From the NCBI GenBank assembly GCA_964482535.1, contig CAYZXU010000037.1, positions 1 through 20,782 of the forward strand: DNA of 20,782 nt, given 5' to 3'. A program made the position numbers and the translations under genes. Below are positions 7,221-14,841 of this stretch, piece after piece. This DNA comes from CAYZXU01 sp964482535. Lineage in GTDB: Bacteria > Desulfobacterota > Desulfobacteria > Desulfobacterales > BuS5. Under the pieces are notes generated by a model. It saw only the letters and a program-made list of their open reading frames with translations, was not told the origin of the DNA and did no database searches. Within the stretch, counting starts at the first letter, position 1; every line of letters starts with the position of its first letter.

Positions 7221-8044
7221 CAGTTAAAACAGACATTTTAGTTAAGGGGCTTGGCTTTCCTGAGGGCCCACGCTGGCATGAAGACAGATTATGGTTTTCC
7301 GATATGTCCATGTCAAAGGTTATGGCCGTTGATCTTAATGGCAGGCTTGAAAAAATAGTTGATGTGCCCGGGCAGCCCTCAGGTCTTGGATGGCTTCCTG
7401 ACGGACGGCTGCTGGTGGTTTCCATGACTGATCGGCGCTTGATGCGTCTTGACTCAGACGGTTTGTCCCAGGTGGCTGATTTAAGCCGCCTTGCTGCCTT
7501 TCATTGTAATGATATGGTGGTTGACAGTCTTGGAAGGGCATATATAGGAAATTTTGGATTTGATTTTGGTTCAGGAGCGCCATTTGTTCCTGCTGCTATT
7601 ATTATGGTGCCCCCTGAAGGTGATGCGCAAATTGTGGGGCAGAATATGATTTTCCCCAACGGAACCGTTATAACTCCTGATGGTTGCACACTTATTGTTG
7701 CTGAAACATTCGGTTCACGTCTTTCAGCCTTTGATATTGAACCTGACGGTTCTTTGTGCAATCATCGTGTTTGGGCAAAGCTTGAATCTGTAACTCCTGA
7801 TGGCATCTGTCTTGATGCAAAAGGCGCTGTATGGGTTGCATCCCCATTTACTTCTGAAATTTTGCGCATCTGTGAGGGCGCAAAGATTACCCAAAGATTA
7901 AAGCTGAAAACCCAGCCCTATGCATGTATGCTTGGAGGAGAAGACCGTAAAACACTCTTTTTGATGACAGCAGGAGGACCAGGGCAAAACAGTGGTCAAA
8001 TAGAATTTATAAGAGTCGATGTGCCCGGCGCAGGATTGCCGTGA
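7172..8044 (+). CDS. SMP-30/gluconolactonase/LRE family lactonase-like protein
   Basis: A six-bladed beta-propeller hydrolase of the SMP-30/gluconolactonase family, 290 residues if the first ATG is used. The putative metal ligands are all present: Glu31 in GFPEGPRW, Asn113 in HCNDMVVD, Asn163 in FPNGTVITPDG and Asp210 in VTPDGICLD. Repeated blade motifs (LPDGRLLV, SLGRAYIGNF, TPDGCTLIVAE, AKGAVWVA) are regular. The family start normally lies just before the LVKGLGFPEGP segment, so the ATG at 7217 would also give a complete protein; the first 15 residues come from the 15-bp repeats and are probably dispensable. No good ribosome site precedes any of the four ATGs, suggesting coupling to the upstream AIM24 stop. 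It probably hydrolyses a sugar or other lactone; substrate unknown. Confidence 0.88.
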   Translation: MTRYNMTRYNMTGYNMTVKTDILVKGLGFPEGPRWHEDRLWFSDMSMSKVMAVDLNGRLEKIVDVPGQPSGLGWLPDGRLLVVSMTDRRLMRLDSDGLSQVADLSRLAAFHCNDMVVDSLGRAYIGNFGFDFGSGAPFVPAAIIMVPPEGDAQIVGQNMIFPNGTVITPDGCTLIVAETFGSRLSAFDIEPDGSLCNHRVWAKLESVTPDGICLDAKGAVWVASPFTSEILRICEGAKITQRLKLKTQPYACMLGGEDRKTLFLMTAGGPGQNSGQIEFIRVDVPGAGLP

Positions 8045-8069
8045 TGCATAACCGGATAAGGAGTAATTC

Positions 8070-8573
8070 ATGAATAATCTGCTCTGTTTTTCAAGAAACA
8101 GGAATACAAGTGTTCAAACCATTGACGATGAAATAATAGTATCAACCTGCCGGATGAATGACACTTTGACAGATGTATCTGTCACAATTACGGTGCAGTT
8201 GCCCGACCTTGAAATAAAGGCTGCCGAGGGAAGTATTCATCATCTGTTTGAAGAAAATCCGACAGACCTCAGTGAGCCTCTTCAGGGAGTAAAAGGCGTA
8301 AGAATCGGCCCGGGCATGCTGAAAATCATCAAAGGGCTGATAGGTGAGAGCAAAGACATCGGTGAATTAATATACATGGTGGAGGAATGCTGCCATGGTG
8401 TAATTTTATATTTTACCAGGGATACACTTCTTGATATGCCTGTGGATAAAAAAGAGGCTGATAGATATTTTAAAAAAATGGTGAAGGAAAATATAAGAAT
8501 GTATAATCGCTGCGCTGCTTTTGCTCCGGGAAGCCCTCTTGTGGAGGGGATTGAGCCTCCTTCAGCAGGATAA
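8070..8573 (+). CDS. DUF2889-like protein, stand-alone copy
   Basis: A 167-residue soluble protein without signal peptide, started by an ATG behind AAGGAG. The order of a D-D-x-I acidic turn, a strand with LPDLEI, a variable middle, then IIKGLIG and a helix ending M-V-E-E-C-C fits the DUF2889 family, whose role is unknown. The same order occurs in the first ~110 residues of the next gene (HKIIGRKGC, then LLIECC), so the two appear to be diverged paralogues. The gene is 25 bp downstream of the lactonase gene and 35 bp upstream of the PHP fusion, most likely in one operon. Assignment rests on pattern and on the neighbour; a profile search would settle it. Confidence 0.55.
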   Translation: MNNLLCFSRNRNTSVQTIDDEIIVSTCRMNDTLTDVSVTITVQLPDLEIKAAEGSIHHLFEENPTDLSEPLQGVKGVRIGPGMLKIIKGLIGESKDIGELIYMVEECCHGVILYFTRDTLLDMPVDKKEADRYFKKMVKENIRMYNRCAAFAPGSPLVEGIEPPSAG

Positions 8574-8608
8574 AAAAACATAAGATATAACATTTTTGGA
8601 GTTAAAAA

Positions 8609-9808
8609 ATGCTGAAATTTGCAAGAAATAAACTTATAAGCGCTGTAAGAGAAAGTCATGATACACTCAAGATTCACGGGGTGCTTGATGATGATATTTA
8701 CAGCCTTCAAATAGACATGCTTTTGAGTATAGCTGATCTGAAAATATTGTCGGTTAACGGCAGGTGGAACCGGTGGACTACTCCTGAATGTCAAAGGGCA
8801 GAACCTGTTTTATCCCAGGCTGCCGGTTTTATAATTAAAGAAGGTATCGAAGATAAAATACATAAGATCATTGGGAGAAAAGGATGCCGTCATTTTGCGA
8901 ATCTCTTGATTGAATGCTGTGATTCAGCCAAAAAAGCCGTATTAATTACAAGATGGGACGATGCAAAAAAGGAAAATCCATCTTTAACTTTCAATGATTT
9001 TACAGGAAGAATAAAGAATGATTCTCCGGTAGTATCATTAGAAGCCCAATCTGCTGACCAGCCTGGTGCACCTTTGGAAGTAAAAGAACATATCGAAGTT
9101 ACAGAAAATGCTTTAAAAGATAATATCCGTGATGATTCAAATTCAAATAAAGCAAAAAATTTTTCAGGAGATATAATCATAGATCTGCATGTGCATACCT
9201 CTCCTGCATCACCGTGCAGTTCGGCTCCTGCCGACCTGTTGATTAAAAAAGCAAAGAGGATCGGTTTAACAGGCATATGCTTTACGGATCATAATCATGT
9301 GTGGAGTCCCGGGCAGATTGAAGACTTAAGACAAAAACACGGTTTTCTTGTCCTTGGAGGAAATGAAATCACAACCAGCCAGGGAGATATGCTTGTATTC
9401 GGCTTTGACCGTGACATTAAGGGGATTATCAGGCTGGAAGAACTTAGCCCGGAAGTTAAAAAAGCCAAAGGTTTTATAATAGCCGCCCATCCCTTCAGGG
9501 GATTTTTGGTTGTGGGAGCCAGCCAGCTCGGTTTGACAGTGGAAAGAGGAATGGCAAGGGAACTGTTTAAGTTTGTTGATGTCGTTGAAGTGCTTAACGG
9601 AAAGGTTACTGAAAAAGAAAATAATTTTGCTCTGAAAGTTGCTATGGGGCTGGGGCTTCCCTGCACAGGAGGAAGTGATGCACATGAGGTTGATGAGGTT
9701 GGGCATTATGCCACCTGCTTTAATGATGAGATAAAAAATGAAGCAGATCTTGTGAATGCCTTAAAGAGCGGAAACTTTTCCCCTGTGGTTTTTAATAAAA
9801 AAAATTAA
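8609..9808 (+). CDS. DUF2889-like domain fused to a PHP-domain metal-dependent phosphoesterase
   Basis: A 399-residue two-domain protein. Residues 1-112 resemble DUF2889 (acidic DDDIY, later HKIIGRKGCRHFANLLIECC). Residues 113-187 are a low-complexity, charged linker rich in Asn, Ser and Lys. Residues 188-399 form a complete small PHP domain with all metal-binding motifs: DLHVHT (192-197), FTDHNH (225-230), GNEIT (251-255), AAHPF (292-296) and GGSDAHE (354-360). Stand-alone PHP proteins of this size hydrolyse phosphomonoesters or nucleotides using two or three metal ions. The ribosome site GGAG is about 8 bp upstream. The pairing of a free DUF2889 gene with a DUF2889-PHP fusion suggests they act in one complex or on one ligand; that is inference. 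Confidence 0.85.
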   Translation: MLKFARNKLISAVRESHDTLKIHGVLDDDIYSLQIDMLLSIADLKILSVNGRWNRWTTPECQRAEPVLSQAAGFIIKEGIEDKIHKIIGRKGCRHFANLLIECCDSAKKAVLITRWDDAKKENPSLTFNDFTGRIKNDSPVVSLEAQSADQPGAPLEVKEHIEVTENALKDNIRDDSNSNKAKNFSGDIIIDLHVHTSPASPCSSAPADLLIKKAKRIGLTGICFTDHNHVWSPGQIEDLRQKHGFLVLGGNEITTSQGDMLVFGFDRDIKGIIRLEELSPEVKKAKGFIIAAHPFRGFLVVGASQLGLTVERGMARELFKFVDVVEVLNGKVTEKENNFALKVAMGLGLPCTGGSDAHEVDEVGHYATCFNDEIKNEADLVNALKSGNFSPVVFNKKN

Positions 9809-9852
9809 CAAACAGAAATTTACAAACTGAATAACTGTTTGATATTGTTAAC

Positions 9853-9956
9853 TTTGGTGGATTCGTCGCTACGCTCCTTAATCCACCCTACAATTTTATA
9901 TAAAAGTTGGTAGTTGGTAGTTTGTAGGGTGGATTAAGCGAAGCGAATCCACCAAA
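9853..9956. repeat. Palindromic MITE-like element, copy 1
   Basis: Arms run from TTTGGTGGATTCG to CGAATCCACCAAA and continue through TTAATCCACCCTACAA / TTGTAGGGTGGATTAA. The left arm has a few extra bases (GTCGCTACGCTCC against AGCGAAG). The centre carries a 7-bp duplication (GTTGGTA twice) absent from copy 2 at 12465. It fills the 183-bp gap between the PHP gene and the DUF169-CoaE gene. No coding capacity: a non-autonomous or REP-type element. Confidence 0.85.
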
Positions 9957-9991
9957 AAGCATTGGAAGTATAAATTTTTAAGGAAGGGGGT

Positions 9992-11425
9992 ATGGAAATG
10001 GAAGTAAAAAGAGACTGGGAAAAAATAATCAGAAGAATGGAACTCTTAATGAGGTTAAAATCTTTTCCGGTTGGTTTCAGGATGCTGGAAAAAAAAGAGG
10101 ATTTAAGCAAAATTCCATTTATGCGCAGATGTGAGCATAAAACAACCCTTTGTCAGTTGATAACCCTGGTGAGGAATTTTGACTGGACAGTCGGAGCTGT
10201 GCTTGATGACTTTATATCTCCGGTCTGTCCATCTATTCTTGGTTTGACTGACAGCCCGAATATCTATAAAGACGGGACTTTTAGAAGTATTGTATGGGTT
10301 AAAACCAGGGAAGACGGGAAGAAATTTGAAGAATCGATTCCAAGGATTCCCATGGGAAAATACGAAGCTGTTGCAATGGCTCCCATCGTGTATAAGCCTT
10401 TTGAGCCTGATATTGTGCTTATTTATGCAAATCCTGCCCAGATGATGCTTTTGATAAATGCGCTTCAGTTTGAAGAGTATGAAGTCATGAACTTTTTCTG
10501 CGTTGGCGAGTCTTCATGTTCAGATGCCATAGCAAGATGCTATTTGTCAGGCAAACCCTCTTTGACTATTCCATGTTATGGGGAGCGGAGATACGGCCAT
10601 GCCCAGGATGAGGACCTTGTTATGGCTTTGCCTGCTGATGTAATGGAAAAAGCGCTTTACGGACTTGAAACGCTTTACCGCAGGGGTATCAGATACCCGA
10701 TAAGTTATGCAGGCGCTGAACAGGATATTACCAAAGCTTTTCCAATGTCCTATGGTGGCATTGATGAACTCGATGCACTGAGAGGGGATGATAACCGTCT
10801 GCTCGTGGGGGTCACAGGCGGCATAGCAAGCGGCAAATCGACTGTATCGGATATGTTAAAAGAGCTTGGCATGCCAATAATCGATTTTGATATAATCTCA
10901 AGAGATGTTGTACTGCCAGGAAAGCCGGCATGGAAGGATATAGTTGATTATTTCGGAAAACAGGTTCTTGCAGATGATGACAGCCTTGACAGGAAAAAAC
11001 TTTCAAAAATCGTTTTTTCCGATTTTGAAAAGAGAAAAAAGCTGGAAGGTTTTACGCATCCGAGAATTCATGAAGAGTTTGCAAAGCAGGTAAGTGATAT
11101 TGCCAAAAAAGATCCTGATGCGATTATTCAGGCGGCTGTTCCGCTTTTGATTGAGCTTAACCTCCAGTATATGTTTCACAAGAATATTCTTGTTTATATT
11201 TCTCCTGAGGAGCAGGTGGAGCGTCTTGCAAAACGGGATTCCATTTCAAAAGATGAAGCCGCCAATATTTTAAAGGCTCAGCTTCCCATTGATGAAAAAA
11301 CAGGGTACGTCGATTTTGTAATAAATAACGAGGGTTCTATTGAGGAAACAAAAAAGCAGGTGGAAGAACTCTGGAAATCTTTGAAGAAAATTCAGCAGGA
11401 AATGGTTGCAGACAGGCAGGCATGA
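9992..11425 (+). CDS. coaE: DUF169 domain fused to dephospho-CoA kinase (CoaE)
   Basis: A 477-residue fusion. Residues 1-255 are a DUF169 domain: SFPVGFRML near the start, several cysteines (47, 54, 79, 170, 176, 183, 195), PRIPMGKYEAVAMAP, and GKPSLTIPCYGERRYG. The function of DUF169 is unknown; its cysteines suggest metal or thiol chemistry. Residues 268-477 are a complete dephospho-CoA kinase, which adds the 3' phosphate in the last step of CoA synthesis: P-loop GGIASGKST at 276-284, a DFDIISRDVV segment at 298-307 holding the acidic catalytic site, and the CoaE HPRIH signature at 356-360. CoaE is normally a ~200-residue single-domain protein, so the fusion is unusual. A GGAAGGGGG ribosome site supports the ATG. 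The next gene overlaps its stop by 4 bp. Confidence 0.92.
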   Translation: MEMEVKRDWEKIIRRMELLMRLKSFPVGFRMLEKKEDLSKIPFMRRCEHKTTLCQLITLVRNFDWTVGAVLDDFISPVCPSILGLTDSPNIYKDGTFRSIVWVKTREDGKKFEESIPRIPMGKYEAVAMAPIVYKPFEPDIVLIYANPAQMMLLINALQFEEYEVMNFFCVGESSCSDAIARCYLSGKPSLTIPCYGERRYGHAQDEDLVMALPADVMEKALYGLETLYRRGIRYPISYAGAEQDITKAFPMSYGGIDELDALRGDDNRLLVGVTGGIASGKSTVSDMLKELGMPIIDFDIISRDVVLPGKPAWKDIVDYFGKQVLADDDSLDRKKLSKIVFSDFEKRKKLEGFTHPRIHEEFAKQVSDIAKKDPDAIIQAAVPLLIELNLQYMFHKNILVYISPEEQVERLAKRDSISKDEAANILKAQLPIDEKTGYVDFVINNEGSIEETKKQVEELWKSLKKIQQEMVADRQA

Positions 11426-12447
11426 AAGTAAAAAAAATATTAATAATATTTTTTTTCCTGTTTTTTGCTTCTTTTGCCCAGGCATTAACCTTTAAGGTCG
11501 CAAGCTATAATGTGGAAAATCTTTTTGATATGACAAAATCAGGAACCGAATATCCTGATTATATTCCAGATGGTAGCTGCGGCTGGACAAGGCATATGCT
11601 TGATATAAAGCTGAATAATGTTGCAAAGGTTATAAAAGATCTTAAAGCGGACATTATTGCGCTCCAGGAGATCGAATCTGAAAAAGCCCTTGTTTTACTG
11701 CAAAAAAGGCTTAAAAAAAAGGGGGTTTTTTATCCTTATTATGCAATTGCAGATTCAAGGGCAACAGCAGTTAAGTGCGCTTTATTATCAAAGTTTCCTG
11801 TTGTTGATAAAAAAGAGATAGCTACAGGAACAAAAGCTGACAGAAATATATTAAAGGTGACCCTTGATGTGGATGGGAACCCTTTTACTGTGTTTGTAAA
11901 TCACTGGAAATCTAAAAGAGGTCCTGAAAGCCGGAGAGTAGAATATGCAAAAAGTCTTAAAAAAAGTATTGATAAATTAGACGAAGATGCTGATTTTGTT
12001 CTGACAGGTGATTTTAACAGCAATTATAATGAATTTAAAACTTTTAAAAAGTCCCGCAAATTTAATAATACAAAGGGGGTTACAGGGATAAATAATATTT
12101 TGATGACTGTTAAAGATTCAAAGATGGTTGATGAAAAACTCCTTACAGATCAGTCTTCAAATGAATATCTTTATAATTTATGGCTTGAAATAAAGAAGAA
12201 AAGACGCTGGTCAAATAATTTTTATGGAAGAAAGGGGAGCCTTGATAATATTATAGTCTCAAGAGGCCTGTATGATGATTCAGGAATTTTATATGTTGAT
12301 AATTCTTTTGATAAATTTGATCCTGATTATCTTTTTTTAAACAGGGCTTTGTTTCGATGGCAAAGGGCTGAAAGGGGCAGGGGAGAACATCTTGGTGCGG
12401 GATATTCGGATCATCTTCCTGTGTATGCCTTTTTTCGTACAAATTAA
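11422..12447 (+). CDS. Exported endonuclease/exonuclease/phosphatase (EEP) family protein
   Basis: A 341-residue protein. Residues 1-21 form a signal peptide (MKVKK, a long Ile/Phe core, then AQA), so it acts outside the cytoplasm. The mature part is a complete EEP fold: ASYNVENLFD (Asn30/Asn33), LQEIES with metal ligand Glu83, VNHWKSKRG with His161, TGDFNS with Asp197 and Asn199, and the C-terminal YSDHLPVY with Asp330-His331. This arrangement is that of DNase I-like nucleases and phosphodiesterases; an extracellular DNase is the closest guess, but phosphatidylinositol or other phosphoesters cannot be excluded. Its ATGA start overlaps the stop of the CoaE fusion, so the two are translationally coupled. 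There is no clear terminator before the repeat at 12465. Confidence 0.9.
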   Translation: MKVKKILIIFFFLFFASFAQALTFKVASYNVENLFDMTKSGTEYPDYIPDGSCGWTRHMLDIKLNNVAKVIKDLKADIIALQEIESEKALVLLQKRLKKKGVFYPYYAIADSRATAVKCALLSKFPVVDKKEIATGTKADRNILKVTLDVDGNPFTVFVNHWKSKRGPESRRVEYAKSLKKSIDKLDEDADFVLTGDFNSNYNEFKTFKKSRKFNNTKGVTGINNILMTVKDSKMVDEKLLTDQSSNEYLYNLWLEIKKKRRWSNNFYGRKGSLDNIIVSRGLYDDSGILYVDNSFDKFDPDYLFLNRALFRWQRAERGRGEHLGAGYSDHLPVYAFFRTN

Positions 12448-12464
12448 GCTTTGACCCCATAGTA

Positions 12465-12559
12465 TTGGTGGATTCGTCGCTACGCTCCTTAATCCACCCT
12501 ACAATTTTATATAAAAGTTGGTAGTTTGTAGGGTGGATTAAGCGAAGCGAATCCACCAA
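12465..12559. repeat. Palindromic MITE-like element, copy 2
   Basis: Nearly identical to the element at 9853-9956 and in the same orientation. Both arms and the central CAATTTTATATAAAAG are shared; the 7-bp central duplication is missing. It lies 18 bp after the EEP gene stop. The two copies thus form direct repeats around the DUF169-CoaE/EEP pair. Confidence 0.85.
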
Positions 12560-12566
12560 AAAGCTG

Positions 12567-12615
12567 AAAAACCCAAAACCCAAAACCTAAAACTCAAAAC
12601 TGCGGCTTTGCCGCA
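12567..12615. repeat. CAAAACC-type short tandem repeat followed by a 6-bp hairpin
   Basis: 12567-12600 consists of degenerate 7-8 bp units of the AAAACCC / AAAACCT / AAAACTC kind. TGCGGC at 12601-12606 then pairs with GCCGCA at 12610-12615 across a TTT loop, followed by a T-rich stretch. The hairpin ends 11 bp before the hyuA ATG, where no Shine-Dalgarno sequence is visible. It may act as a weak terminator of the upstream operon. Confidence 0.4.
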
Positions 12616-12626
12616 TTAGATTTTAT

Positions 12627-14052
12627 ATGAAAATAACAGGGATAGACACAGGCGGGACGTTTACGGACTTTATTTATAAAGAAAATAATGAATGGAAAGT
12701 TTTCAAGGTTCTGTCTACTCCATTAAATCCTGCCGAGGCAGTGCTTGAAGGGCTTAAAAAGATTGAAGGCGGTAGCAAAACACATATTATCCACGGCTCT
12801 ACTGTGGCCACAAATGCCATTCTCGAAAGAAAGGGGGCAGCTACAGCCCTTATCACAAACAAAGGTTTTGAAGATGTTATCGAAATAGGCAGACAGAACC
12901 GGAGCAGGCTTTATGATTTATACTTTCGTAAAAACAGGCATCTTGTTTCCCATGAACTCAGATTCGGGATAAGGGGAAGAATACTTCACACCGGCGAAGA
13001 GATTGAACTCCTGGATGAAGTTAAAGCAAAAGAAGTAGTAGAAGTTTTGAAAGATCTTGGGGTTGAATCTGTTGCAGTATGTTTTCTCTTTTCCTATTTA
13101 AATCCCTTGCATGAACAAAAGATAAAGGCTTTACTGGAACCTCTTGGTATTGCCGTATCTGTCTCCCATGAAATACTCTCTGAATTCAGGGAGTATGAGA
13201 GAACTTCCACCACAGTTGTAAATGCCTATGTTATGCCCAGGGTGAAGCATTATACAGGCCATTTAACAGAAAATCTTGATTTAATAAATAACAGCTTAAG
13301 TATTATGCAGTCAAACGGCGGTAGAATTACTGCCGCAACCGCCATGGAGGAGCCTGTAAGAACAATTTTATCCGGTCCTGCCGGAGGTGTGGCAGGCGCA
13401 TTCATAACCGGAAAAACTGCCGGTCATAAGAATCTTATTACATTTGACATGGGCGGAACATCAACGGATGTTTCACTTATTCATAATGGACTGTCTATTA
13501 CCACAGACATGGAGATTGCAGGCTGTCCTGTAAAGATTCCCATGTTGGACATACATACAGTGGGCGCCGGCGGCGGATCAATGGCATATCTTGATTCAGG
13601 AGGAGCGCTGAAGGTGGGGCCGAAAAGCGCCGGTTCTATGCCCGGACCGATCTGTTACGGCATGGGAGAAAAGATAACTGTAACAGATGCCAATCTCTTC
13701 CTGGGAAGATTAATCCCGGAATAATGTCAGCCAGGGGCATGCTCATGGCTGATGTTATTAAGGATTATTCCCTTACAGTCATGAAAAACGGGCGGAGCAT
13801 TGAAACAGGCCGGCTTGAGACTGCATTTTTTAAACTTGAAAAAAAAGGAACCCGGGATCTTTTTTGGGAAGGGGTTAAGTTAAAAGACCATATAATGGAA
13901 AGGTCTCTGGATATGCGTTATCATGGCCAGGCTTATGAAATAATGGTGCCATTTGACAGGGACTATATCCAAAAGTTTCACTCTCTCCATGAAAAGAGAT
14001 ATGGATACAGAAATGAAAATCAGGAGGTGGAGATTGTCAATATAAGGCTGCG
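12627..14052 (+). pseudogene. hyuA: hyuA: hydantoinase/oxoprolinase subunit A, broken by an internal deletion and frameshift and cut at the C-terminus
   Basis: The first frame (12627-13724, 365 residues) is a good HyuA N-terminus: TGGTFTDF phosphate loop near residue 8, HGSTVATNAILERKGA, QSNGG, LSGPAGGVAGA, FDMGGTSTDVSL and HTVGAGGGS. It stops at a TAA just after LFLGRLIPE. The second frame (from 13724, overlapping as TAATG) resumes with SARGMLMADVIKDYS and continues through RYHGQAYEIMVPF and HEKRYGYRNENQEVEIVNIRL. In intact homologues about 95-100 residues lie between these two points, and about 100 more follow the end, so both are missing here. The family uses ATP to open or carboxylate cyclic amides or ketones. 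Either the gene is decayed or the assembly is collapsed; the nearby gap makes the second quite possible. Confidence 0.75.
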
Positions 14053-14206
14053 GTGGCAGGGGGCAATGTTGAAACTTCCCAGCGTATTGTGGATGTGATA
14101 CTTGGCGCATTATCCATGGCAGTTCCTGAAATTATACCGGCGGCAAGCCAGGGAACCATGAATAATATCTCCATAGGCGGCGTTGACCCTGAAACCGGCA
14201 GACAGT

Positions 14207-14466
14207 TTGCCTACTATGAAACCATAGCAGGCGGTATGGTGACTCAATATTCCATACGGCGCGGTTCCGGCGGCAAGGGCNNNNNNNNNNTTGCCTACTA
14301 TGAAACCATAGCAGGCGGTATGGGGGCATCCGTGTTTGGCCCGGGAGAAAGCGCCGTACATTCTCACATGACAAATACTCTCAATACTCCCATTGAAGCC
14401 CTGGAGTACAGCTATCCTTTTATGGTGACTCAATATTCCATACGGCGCGGTTCCGGCGGCAAGGGC
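14207..14466 (+). repeat. Duplicated flanks of the scaffold gap (assembly chimera)
   Basis: 14207-14239 equals 14291-14323 (33 bp), and 14235-14280 equals 14421-14466 (46 bp). The sequence left of the gap is what results if the right-hand sequence lost 102 bp between two TATGG pentamers. The left contig end is therefore a deletion-form copy of the right one, not a true genomic duplication. Confidence 0.85.
14281..14290. other. Scaffold gap (10 N)
   Basis: Ten undetermined bases inside hyuB. The length is a conventional placeholder. Because the flanks overlap in content, the real distance may be zero or negative. Confidence 0.99.
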
Positions 14467-14747
14467 AGGCATTGGGGCGGAGACGGTATTGTCCGGGAAA
14501 TCATGCTGCTTTCAGATGCAAAAGTAACTGTTTTGTCTGACAGAAGAAAGTTCCCACCCTGGGGACGTGAAGGAGGCGAGTCGGGTTTGCCAGGTAGAAA
14601 TATTGCGATAAAGAAAAATGTAAAAAAAAATATCCCGGCAAAATTTTCCGATTTTTTTGAAAAGGGTGATTTGATTCGCCTGGAAACGCCTGGCGGCGGA
14701 GGTTACGGGGAAAAAGCATGTTAAATGATAGAAAAAGGAGAATGAAT

Positions 14748-14838
14748 ATGACTGCATAAAGTTTGTCAGGCTGTATGATTTTAGAAGCGCTGGTAGTGTT
14801 GATGTTCTTAAAGAAACAACAGTAAAAAAAGGAAATAA
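14748..14838 (+). pseudogene. Possible relic of an oxidoreductase N-terminus
   Basis: An ATG at 14748 behind AAAGGAG meets a stop after three codons. The next frame, from 14753, reads IKFVRLYDFRSAGSVDVLKE without a stop into the following gene. The pattern K-x-V-R-L-Y-x-F-x-S-x-x-V-L-K resembles the start of quinone-oxidoreductase/zinc-alcohol-dehydrogenase proteins. A single-base shift restores a plausible start. The rest of such a gene is missing, in line with other losses in this region. Weak evidence. Confidence 0.3.
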
Positions 14839-14841
14839 ATC

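Larger units (their letters stand above)
14053..14724 (+). pseudogene. hyuB: hyuB: C-terminal part of hydantoinase/oxoprolinase subunit B, interrupted by a scaffold gap
   Basis: The frame begins inside the protein with AVAGGNVETSQRIVDVILGA and PAASQGTMNN, both typical of the second half of HyuB. It then has YYETIAGGMGASV, HSHMTNTLNTPIEALE, RRGSGGKGRHWGGDGIVRE and the C-terminal TPGGGGYG. Roughly the first 300 residues of the usual ~550 are absent. The join to hyuA is at about 14047-14059, where GCGGTGGCAGGG fits both the HyuA reading (RLRWQG) and the HyuB reading (AVAGG). A run of 10 N at 14281 splits the frame, and the flanks repeat each other. With hyuA it would have formed a two-subunit enzyme; as shown here it cannot be functional. 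Confidence 0.75.

Noticed and set aside
6934..7425. 163-codon minus-strand frame with repeated VILYL
   Set aside because: The periodic residues come from reading the 15-bp tandem repeat backwards; it overlaps two well-supported genes.
8282..8794. 170-codon minus-strand frame over the DUF2889 and PHP genes
   Set aside because: It overlaps two plus-strand genes with ribosome sites and domain support; its translation is low in recognisable motifs.
12567..12600. Telomere-like CCCAAAA repeats
   Set aside because: Only a few degenerate units within a bacterial intergenic region; simple slippage explains them.
14207..14466. True tandem duplication inside hyuB
   Set aside because: The copies flank an N-gap and one is an exact 102-bp deletion form of the other, which is better explained by a chimeric contig end.
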